Of a stretch of DNA of 5,320 nucleotides, positions 1 to 4,318 are shown piece by piece. Made by a program: the position numbers and the translations under genes. The stretch comes from Thermopetrobacter sp. (GTDB taxonomy: Bacteria > Pseudomonadota > Alphaproteobacteria > Rhizobiales > Aestuariivirgaceae): the NCBI GenBank assembly GCA_011374735.1, contig DRPD01000251.1, forward strand, positions 1-5,320, written 5' to 3'. The notes under the pieces are model-generated. The model did no database searches and was not told the DNA's origin. It was given only the letters and a program-made list of their open reading frames with translations. Each line of letters begins with the position of its first letter. Position 1 is the first letter of the stretch.

Positions 1-1
1 G

Positions 2-499
2 GATTGGGCGGAAACCACGCAGCCGGAGGAGGCGCGGCAACTGGTGGGCGGCGATGGCGGGCCGCTGCAGCGCAGCCTGTTCGCGCCGCAATACGAGGCC
101 GACTTCAACAAGGCGGAGCGCGAGGTGGCGGTGTATCTGGACGGCGAGAAGGCGCTCAAATGGTGGCACCGCAACGTGGCGCGCAAGCAATACGGGCTGC
201 AAGGCTGGCGGCGCGGGCGCGTCTATCCCGACTTCATTTTCGCGGTGAATGGGGACGGGCGGCCGTCGCGGCTGGTGGTGCTGGAGACGAAGGGCGATCA
301 ACTGGCGGGCAATCTGGATACGGAATACAAGCGCAAGCTGCTGGAATTGCTCACGGCGCATTTCGCGTGGGAAGATGCCATTCCAGCGGGCATGCTGGAG
401 GTGGCGCAGGCACAGGGGAAGAGTGTGCACTGTGAGCTGGTGCTGATGAGCGAGTGGAAGACACGCTTGCCCCGGCTGCTGGAAGAAAAGGATGCCTGA
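2..499 (+). CDS. Type III restriction-type helicase/nuclease subunit, C-terminal part (5' truncated)
   Basis: This is the last 165 residues of a larger protein. The frame is open to the left edge of the window, so the true start lies outside, and the GTG at 44 is not a convincing start. The segment carries a PD-(D/E)xK nuclease signature: YPDF, with the Asp codon at 230-232, followed about 17 residues later by LETKG, with Glu at 284-286 and Lys at 290-292. Just upstream is a WWHRNVARKQYGLQGW block. This combination, plus the following GNLDTEYKRKLLELL stretch, is typical of the endonuclease end of type III restriction (Res) or related DEAD/DEAH-helicase proteins, which translocate along or signal across DNA using ATP and cleave it. 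The helicase motifs and any partner methyltransferase would lie to the left and are not visible. The family is fairly sure. Whether it is a genuine type III R-M subunit or a solitary defence helicase-nuclease cannot be judged here. Confidence 0.85.
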   Translation, partial: DWAETTQPEEARQLVGGDGGPLQRSLFAPQYEADFNKAEREVAVYLDGEKALKWWHRNVARKQYGLQGWRRGRVYPDFIFAVNGDGRPSRLVVLETKGDQLAGNLDTEYKRKLLELLTAHFAWEDAIPAGMLEVAQAQGKSVHCELVLMSEWKTRLPRLLEEKDA

Positions 500-500
500 C

Positions 501-538
501 GGGCCGGCTGGTGGCATGAGGTGGCCCGGGTCTTTTGT
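501..538 (+). terminator. Weak candidate intrinsic terminator after the restriction gene
   Basis: GGGCC at 501-505 can pair with GGCCC at 523-527, and a T-rich run (TCTTTTGTT) follows at 531-539. It begins directly after the stop codon at 497-499. The stem is only 5 bp with a 17-nt loop, so this is a position-supported guess rather than a firm call. Confidence 0.3.
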
Positions 539-606
539 TGGCGCCGCTGGTGGGGGGAGCGTTCTGGCTTGACGAAGCGGCCGTCTCACACAATAAAGCC
601 CCATCT

Positions 607-744
607 CGTCATTCCGGCGCAAGCCGGTATCTCGTGAGGCGGGCCGATGCGATGGTGTTTTCTCGTCATCCCGACGACTGGCGGGTCGCGTGTCACCAGC
701 GCAGGAGTTTGCGGCCTGAGATGCCGGCTTTCGCCGGCATGACG
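607..744. repeat. REPIN-like element: two REP palindromes in inverted orientation
   Basis: The left copy (607-633) has the form CGTCAT-T-CCGGC-GCAA-GCCGG-TATCTC. The right copy (718-744) is its inverse, with an 8-bp perfect stem ATGCCGGC (721-728) and GCCGGCAT (733-740) around a TTTC loop, ending in GACG. The reverse complement of the right copy matches the left one at 24 of 27 positions. The pair encloses about 84 bp and so has the shape of a REPIN, a REP doublet mobilised by RAYT transposases. A degenerate third half, CGTCATCCCG then CGGG at 664-685, lies inside. No transposase is present in the window. Similar palindromes are frequent intergenic repeats in proteobacteria and may also act as mRNA 3'-end stabilisers. 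Confidence 0.75.
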
Positions 745-755
745 GGTGATCCGTG

Positions 756-777
756 ATCCGGCTTTCGCCGGCATGAT
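756..777 (+). repeat. Additional single REP palindrome
   Basis: CCGGC (758-762), TTTC loop, GCCGG (767-771), followed by CATGATG. It repeats the core of the copy at 718-744 in the same orientation, only 11 bp downstream. The left flank is shorter and the pairing outside the 5-bp core is imperfect, so it looks like a partly decayed tandem copy. It ends about 22 bp before the tRNA. Confidence 0.65.
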
Positions 778-798
778 GAGTGAGATGAAAAGGCTTTT

Positions 799-885
799 GC
801 CCCTGTGGCGGAACTGGTAGACGCGACAGACTCAAAATCTGTTGGCCTTCGGGCCGTGCCCGTTCGAGTCGGGCCAGGGGCACCA
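799..885 (+). tRNA. tRNA-Leu (anticodon CAA, reads UUG)
   Basis: A complete class II cloverleaf can be drawn. The acceptor stem GCCCCTG (799-805) pairs with CAGGGGC (875-881). The D-arm has the Leu-type GGCGGAACTGGTAGACGC. The anticodon stem ACAGA (826-830) pairs with TCTGT (838-842) around the loop CTCAAAA, giving anticodon CAA at 833-835. The long variable arm is GGCC-TTCG-GGCC (844-855). The T-arm stem GCCCG/CGGGC surrounds the loop TTCGAGT (863-869). Discriminator A882 is followed by an encoded CCA (883-885). The variable arm and discriminator A both fit leucine. No obvious promoter was identified between it and the REP sequences upstream. Confidence 0.97.
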
Positions 886-1041
886 CCGCCGTTCTCCCGC
901 CCAACAAAATAGGAAGACCACGCGCCGCCCGGGGTGGTGGGGCTTGGTTACCGGGCCTGTAGCGACGCGCGGCCTTCCGGCGGCCGGCCCCTTGAAGCAC
1001 GCCACGATGCGAACATGCCGGGGCCGGCCGGTCTTCATCGT

Positions 1042-1380
1042 TCAGTGGTTGTCGGAATCGCCGTCGGAATCGCCGTCGGAGTCGGAATCGGACCCACTGT
1101 CGTGATCGGAGTCCGAATCCGAATCGTTCCCATCGTCGTCATGACCGCCGCCATCGTGATCCGAGCTGGAATCGGAGTCGGAATCCGAGTCATGGTCGGA
1201 ATCGTGCCTGGAGTGGCGGGACTTGCCGGAATCATGATCGCCGTCGTGCTCGGCGTGGAAATTGGTGATCTTCTTCTTGTGCTTGGCGGCCAGCGCCTGA
1301 TCGACGGGCATGATGGTGGGCATGCCGCCGGCAATGGCGTAGATGGCCATCAGGGACGGAATCAGCAGTTTGCGCAACAT
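1042..1380 (-). CDS. Small exported Asp/Ser/His-rich low-complexity protein
   Basis: The product is 112 residues and I recognise no family. An N-terminal signal peptide (about residues 1-31: MLRK, a hydrophobic stretch, then DQALA|A) predicts export to the periplasm or outside. A short basic patch (KHKKK, 33-37) follows. From about residue 46 the chain is an Asp/Ser/His/Gly polymer, mostly DS dipeptides, with 26 Asp in residues 46-112, and it ends in NH. Such a chain should be disordered, strongly negative and able to bind many divalent cations weakly; that role is inference. The start at 1380 is chosen because AAGGAGG lies just upstream on the coding strand and the signal peptide follows at once. 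A longer start at 1467 would run into the operator cluster. The gene is divergent from the DDDGG-repeat/PepSY gene and shares its operator region, and the two proteins resemble each other in being exported and Asp-rich. Confidence 0.8.
   Translation of the reverse strand: MLRKLLIPSLMAIYAIAGGMPTIMPVDQALAAKHKKKITNFHAEHDGDHDSGKSRHSRHDSDHDSDSDSDSSSDHDGGGHDDDGNDSDSDSDHDSGSDSDSDGDSDGDSDNH
1045..1203 (-). repeat. Degenerate 6-bp coding repeat (GAY-TCC, Asp-Ser)
   Basis: The 3' half of the minus-strand gene is built of imperfect GAY TCN hexamers, read on the plus strand as GGAATC/GGAGTC runs, interspersed with GGC and CAC/CAT codons. Codon choice varies between GAT and GAC, so the array is not a fresh perfect expansion, but it is prone to slippage and in-frame length variation. 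Confidence 0.75.
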
Positions 1381-1466
1381 GGGTTTGTCCTCCTTCGGTC
1401 GGTCAGGTTTACGGGTCTGGTATTTCGGTTGTTGCAGCAACGGGAGCAATTCTGTCCCACAGGGCA

Positions 1467-1504
1467 TGTCATTGCCCTGACACCCCTTGTCAGAAAAATG
1501 TCAG
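1467..1504. promoter_or_regulatory. Composite CTGACA operator A in the divergent intergenic region
   Basis: Plus-strand half-sites are TGTCAT (1467-1472, one mismatch), CTGACA (1477-1482), TGTCAG (1488-1493) and TGTCAG (1499-1504), starting 10, 11 and 11 bp apart. Read on the minus strand this is CTGACA, CTGACA, TGTCAG, ATGACA, the same order and spacing as the copy at 4224-4261. The helical 11-bp period is typical of tandem sites for OmpR/PhoB-family regulators, and one such regulator is encoded at 2139-2819. The site lies 86 bp upstream of the minus-strand start (1380) and 65 bp upstream of the plus-strand start (1570), so it could serve both promoters. A CATATG at 1518-1523 is a possible -10 for the plus strand, but I see no convincing full promoter. 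Confidence 0.75.
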
Positions 1505-1569
1505 GCGCAGATGCTTCCATATGGACTTTGGGATGCGGGTGGGCTTGTGTCTTGAGGTAAGGAGCCGCC

Positions 1570-2121
1570 ATGTTCCTGAAAGCTCCAAGAAAATGGTCGC
1601 GTCTGGCGCTGTTGTTGCTGGCCTTGTCCGGCGTGGCCGTTTTCATGTCGTCGGTGGCGCAGATTCCGCAGGCCGTCGCCGATGACGACGGCGGAGATGA
1701 CGACGGTGGAGATGACGACGGCGGGGATGACGACGGCGGGGATGATGATGATGGCGGAAACGGCGGCGGTGGCGCTGGTGGTGGAAATGGCGGCCTCGTG
1801 GATGATGACGCCACCACAAAATCCCGCAAGCGCTGCACACGGCGCGGCAAGGGCGGAGCGCGTTGCGCGGAAGAGTGGGACGATGATGATCATGAATATG
1901 TGTGGAGCGCCCGCCGGCACGGCCGCATCCGCGCCTTGCAGGGCATTCTGAACGATGTGCGTCGGCGATATGGCGGCGAGGTGCTGAGCGTCAAGGTGAA
2001 GAAGAAGAAAAAGGGGCGGATCTGGTATGAAATCCGCATCCTGGACCGCCATGACCGGGTGCGCAAGGTGCGCGTGCCGGCATCGCGGCGGCGCCAGAAC
2101 TTCAACGCCGACAACGATTGA
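1570..2121 (+). CDS. Exported DDDGG-repeat protein with C-terminal PepSY-like domain
   Basis: The product is 183 residues. A basic N-terminus and hydrophobic core (about 4-30) are followed by a likely cleavage at QAVA|D (37/38), predicting a periplasmic protein. Residues 38-63 are four DDDGG repeats plus DDDDGG, then a Gly/Asn-rich linker (64-75). Two cysteines (C89, C99) sit in a basic segment before a DDDDHEY patch. Residues about 117-171 look like a single PepSY domain: IRALQGILNDVRRRYGGEVL, then a basic strand, then IWYEIRILDRHDRVRKVRV, matching the family pattern of helix, GxVl.v, W.YE..il...v..v.v. The chain is a polyampholyte, acidic at the front and very basic at the back, including five consecutive Lys (144-148). 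The start is supported by AAGGAG 5 nt upstream (1559-1564). It leads the regulator/kinase cluster (17 nt to the next ATG). PepSY proteins often accompany PhoPQ-like systems, so a periplasmic accessory or ligand-buffering role is likely but unproven. Confidence 0.85.
   Translation: MFLKAPRKWSRLALLLLALSGVAVFMSSVAQIPQAVADDDGGDDDGGDDDGGDDDGGDDDDGGNGGGGAGGGNGGLVDDDATTKSRKRCTRRGKGGARCAEEWDDDDHEYVWSARRHGRIRALQGILNDVRRRYGGEVLSVKVKKKKKGRIWYEIRILDRHDRVRKVRVPASRRRQNFNADND
1681..1758 (+). repeat. 15-bp in-frame tandem repeat encoding DDDGG
   Basis: Four near-identical units of GATGACGACGGYGGR (1681-1695, 1696-1710, 1711-1725, 1726-1740) are followed by an 18-bp variant (1741-1758) with four Asp codons. 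Units differ only at third codon positions. Because the unit is a multiple of three, copy-number change would alter repeat length without breaking the frame. Confidence 0.9.
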
Positions 2122-2138
2122 ACGAGGTGGGGCGGCCC

Positions 2139-2819
2139 ATGCGTGTGCTGATCGTGGAAGACAACGCGGCGATCGCCCGTGATATCGGCCAGCATCTGGA
2201 GCAGGCCGGCTATGTGGTGGATTACGCCTTCGACGGCGAGGAGGCCGACTTCAAGGGCTTCACCGAGGACTATGACGCGGTGATCCTCGATCTCGGCCTG
2301 CCGAAGCTGGACGGGCTGGCGGTGCTGCGCAACTGGCGCATGGAAGGGCGCACCTTTCCGGTGCTGGTGCTGACGGCGCGCGGCAGCTGGCAGGAGCGGG
2401 TGGCGGGCATCGACGCGGGCGGCGATGATTACGTCGCCAAGCCGTTCGAGATGGAGGAGGTGCTGGCCCGGCTGCGGGCCATCATCCGCCGCTCGCGGGG
2501 GCTGGCGGCGCCGGTCATCCGGGTCGGCCCGCTGGAGCTCGATACCCGCACGGCGCGCGCCATCCTTGATGGCAGGGCGCTGGATTTGACGCCGCTGGAA
2601 TACCGCCTGGTCAGCTATCTGGCGCACCACCAGGGGCGCGCCGTGCCGCGCATGGAGCTGATGGAACACATCTACGAGGGGGACGTGGATCGCAATCCCA
2701 ACACGCTGGACGTGCTGGTGGGGCGGCTGCGGCGCAAGATCGGGGCCGGTTTCATCCGCACCCGCCGGGGGCATGGCTACATGCTGGTGAACCCGGAGAC
2801 GGACGAGCAATGCGCCTGA
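2139..2819 (+). CDS. OmpR/PhoP-family response regulator
   Basis: The product is 226 residues, the usual length for this family. The receiver domain (1-118) has the acidic pair E7/D8, phospho-acceptor D51 in VILDLGLP, T79 in VLTAR and K101 in KPF, so all catalytic residues are present. A winged-helix DNA-binding domain follows (about 127-220) with LTPLEYRLVSYL, the recognition-helix stretch NTLDVLVGRLRRKI (188-201) and the wing RTRRGHGYML. It is a cytoplasmic transcription factor presumably phosphorylated by the kinase encoded immediately downstream. The ATG at 2139 gives the canonical MRVLIVEDN start and has a GA-rich ribosome site (AGGTGG, 2125-2130). An in-frame TTG at 2118 overlapping the previous stop is less likely. 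The CTGACA tandem sites at 1467-1504 and 4213-4261 are its probable targets. By receiver and kinase type it is PhoP-like, but the inducing signal cannot be read from the sequence. Confidence 0.95.
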   Translation: MRVLIVEDNAAIARDIGQHLEQAGYVVDYAFDGEEADFKGFTEDYDAVILDLGLPKLDGLAVLRNWRMEGRTFPVLVLTARGSWQERVAGIDAGGDDYVAKPFEMEEVLARLRAIIRRSRGLAAPVIRVGPLELDTRTARAILDGRALDLTPLEYRLVSYLAHHQGRAVPRMELMEHIYEGDVDRNPNTLDVLVGRLRRKIGAGFIRTRRGHGYMLVNPETDEQCA

Positions 2820-4216
2820 CGGTCGGCTCCCTGATGCCGCGCTCGCTGCGCTGGCGGCTGATCCTGCTGTCGGTGGTGGTGGTGGCGCCGGCGCTGGCGC
2901 TGCTCGCCTGGCAGCTTTCCCACGCCTTCGAACAGAGCGTGGAGGCCAGGGTGCACCGCGAGCTGGAGAACCACCTGAACCAGCTCATCGCACGGGTGGA
3001 GGTGCGGCCCGGTGGCGGCCTGAAACTGGCCGGCCATCTGAGCGATCCGCGCTTCAACAGGCCGCTGAGCGGGCTTTACTGGCAGGTGAACGACGCCGAC
3101 AAGCCGTTGTTGCGCTCGCGCTCGCTGTGGGACGCGGCGCTGGCGGTGCGGGCCGACATGATCAAGCGCGGCGGCGTGCACGAATACGTGCTGAAGGGGC
3201 CGCGCGGCGAGGAGCTTTTCACGCTGGTGCGCGGTGTGTGGCTGGATGCGGCGGCGGGCGACGCCGGCAAGGAGAAGCCGCACCGCTACATCTTCACCGT
3301 AGCCATGGATCATGGCGAAATCTCCGCCGCGACGGCCGGCTTCAACCGTCATCTGCTGTTCGGGCTGGCGGCGCTCGCCTTCATCCTGCTGCTCACCATC
3401 AGCACCCAGATCCTGTGGGGGTTGAAGCCGCTGGACAGGCTGCGGCGGCAACTGGAACGCATCCGCCATGGTGAAGGGAGGCGGCTGGCGCCGCCGGCGG
3501 TGGCCGAACTCGCTCCGGTCATCGATGAACTCAACAAGCTGCTGACGGCGCAGGAAAAGACCATCGAGGAGGCGCGGGCCAGGGCCGGCAACCTGGCCCA
3601 CGGGATGAAGACGCCGCTGGCCGTGCTGGGGGCGCGGGCGCGCGACTTGAAGCGGCGCGGGCTGGCGGAAGACGCGGCCGACATCGAGGAACAAATCCGC
3701 CAGTTGAGCCGCCACATCGAACACGAACTGGCGCGCAGCAAGATCCACGGCGGGCGGGCCGTGGTGGTGCATCATACCCCGGCCGGCGAGGTGCTGCCCG
3801 GCATCGCCCGCGCCCTGCGGCCGCTGAACGAGGCGCTGCAATGGCGGCTGGAGGTGGAGGACGCCCTGGCCCTGCCGATGGAGAAGGGCGACCTCATGGA
3901 GCTGGCCGGCAACCTGATGGAAAACGCCGCCAAATGGGCCCGGACGGAAGTCGTGGTGCGCTGCTACGCGGACATGCATGGCCGCCCCTGCCTGGTGGTG
4001 GAGGACGACGGGCCGGGGGTGCCGGAGGCGGAATACGACACCATCCTCGGCCGCGGCGCCAGGCTGGACGAAAAGGTGCAGGGCAGCGGGCTGGGGCTGG
4101 CCATCGTCGGCGACATCATCGCCTCCTATGGCTACACGCTGCGGTTCTTTCAGGCCCGGGCGGGCGGACTTGGCGTGTGCGTCATCTTCGCCGGCGAGGC
4201 GGCCGGCGCGGCCTGA
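2810..4216 (+). CDS. PhoQ-like membrane sensor histidine kinase
   Basis: The product is 468 residues. Transmembrane segment 1 is about 17-36 and segment 2 about 182-205, enclosing a periplasmic sensor region of about 145 residues that I do not recognise in detail. A HAMP-like linker (205-245) leads to the dimerisation helix with the H-box NLAHGMKTPLAVL (H264), close to the PhoQ-type HSLKTPLAV motif. The ATPase domain has the N-box NLMENAAKW (N372), the G1 motif EDDGPG (398-403), an RGARLDE lid and the G2 motif GSGLGLAI (425-432), so the enzyme looks intact. It should autophosphorylate H264 and pass the phosphate to D51 of the regulator. Its ATG overlaps the regulator stop by 10 nt, so the two are translationally coupled; M9 is an alternative start. 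A CTGACA half-site overlaps the stop codon (4213-4218). Confidence 0.95.
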   Translation: MRLTVGSLMPRSLRWRLILLSVVVVAPALALLAWQLSHAFEQSVEARVHRELENHLNQLIARVEVRPGGGLKLAGHLSDPRFNRPLSGLYWQVNDADKPLLRSRSLWDAALAVRADMIKRGGVHEYVLKGPRGEELFTLVRGVWLDAAAGDAGKEKPHRYIFTVAMDHGEISAATAGFNRHLLFGLAALAFILLLTISTQILWGLKPLDRLRRQLERIRHGEGRRLAPPAVAELAPVIDELNKLLTAQEKTIEEARARAGNLAHGMKTPLAVLGARARDLKRRGLAEDAADIEEQIRQLSRHIEHELARSKIHGGRAVVVHHTPAGEVLPGIARALRPLNEALQWRLEVEDALALPMEKGDLMELAGNLMENAAKWARTEVVVRCYADMHGRPCLVVEDDGPGVPEAEYDTILGRGARLDEKVQGSGLGLAIVGDIIASYGYTLRFFQARAGGLGVCVIFAGEAAGAA

Positions 4217-4261
4217 CACTATCCTGACATTTCGCTGACAGCGATTGTCAGGGAACTGACA
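4213..4261. promoter_or_regulatory. Composite CTGACA operator B upstream of the cytochrome gene
   Basis: Half-sites are CTGACA (4213-4218), CTGACA (4224-4229), CTGACA (4235-4240), TGTCAG (4246-4251) and CTGACA (4256-4261), starting 11, 11, 11 and 10 bp apart. All five match perfectly. The last four reproduce the minus-strand reading of operator A with identical spacing and 30 of 38 identical bases, including conserved TTT after the first site and GG after TGTCAG. The first site overlaps the kinase stop codon. The operator ends 57 bp before the cytochrome ATG. TTGTCA (4245-4250) or CTGACA (4256-4261) could stand in for a -35 box, but no good -10 is visible, as expected for an activator-dependent promoter. 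Confidence 0.8.
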
Positions 4262-4266
4262 CCGGC

Positions 4267-4313
4267 CCTCTCGCAAGCTTGTCGCGAACGGATTCGACGA
4301 CGCTTGCGAGGGG
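4267..4313 (+). promoter_or_regulatory. Long hairpin sequestering the cytochrome ribosome-binding site
   Basis: The arm 4267-4278 (CCTCTCGCAAGC) pairs with 4302-4313 (GCTTGCGAGGGG): 12 pairs, one of them G-U. The stem continues with TTGTCG (4279-4284) against CGACGA (4295-4300), leaving C4301 bulged and a 10-nt loop. The Shine-Dalgarno sequence GAGGGG (4308-4313), 5 nt before the ATG, is entirely inside the 3' arm. No T-run follows, so a terminator is unlikely. The structure could block translation of transcripts that include both arms. Confidence 0.65.
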
Positions 4314-4318
4314 TGGCG

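Noticed and set aside
586..774. Minus-strand small ORF with MPAKAG and IPACAGMT segments
   Set aside because: These peptides are the familiar translation of REP palindromes, so it is a spurious ORF over repeats.
799..885. tRNA 3' end as an attachment site for an integrated element
   Set aside because: I found no second copy of the tRNA 3' end in the window and no integrase gene.
970..1031. GGCC/CCGG-rich palindromes downstream of the Asp/Ser gene as its terminator
   Set aside because: The pairings are short and ambiguous in a GC-rich stretch, with no T-run on the transcribed strand.
1381..1467. Longer start at 1467 for the minus-strand acidic protein
   Set aside because: It would put 29 non-signal residues ahead of an intact signal peptide and begin inside the operator. 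The ATG at 1380 has the strong ribosome site.
934..1560. Plus-strand open frame opposite the Asp/Ser-rich gene
   Set aside because: It is a Val/Ile/Gly-repeat reading of the same repeats, with no ribosome site at its start. The minus-strand gene has a strong AAGGAGG and a signal peptide.
1890..2810. Minus-strand open frame of 306 codons opposite the response regulator
   Set aside because: It overlaps a fully convincing regulator on the other strand and shows only low-complexity His/Gln/Arg/Ala composition.
4267..4313. Intrinsic terminator between the kinase and the cytochrome
   Set aside because: The stem is strong but is followed by TGGCGATG rather than a T-run, and its 3' arm is the ribosome-binding site of the next gene.
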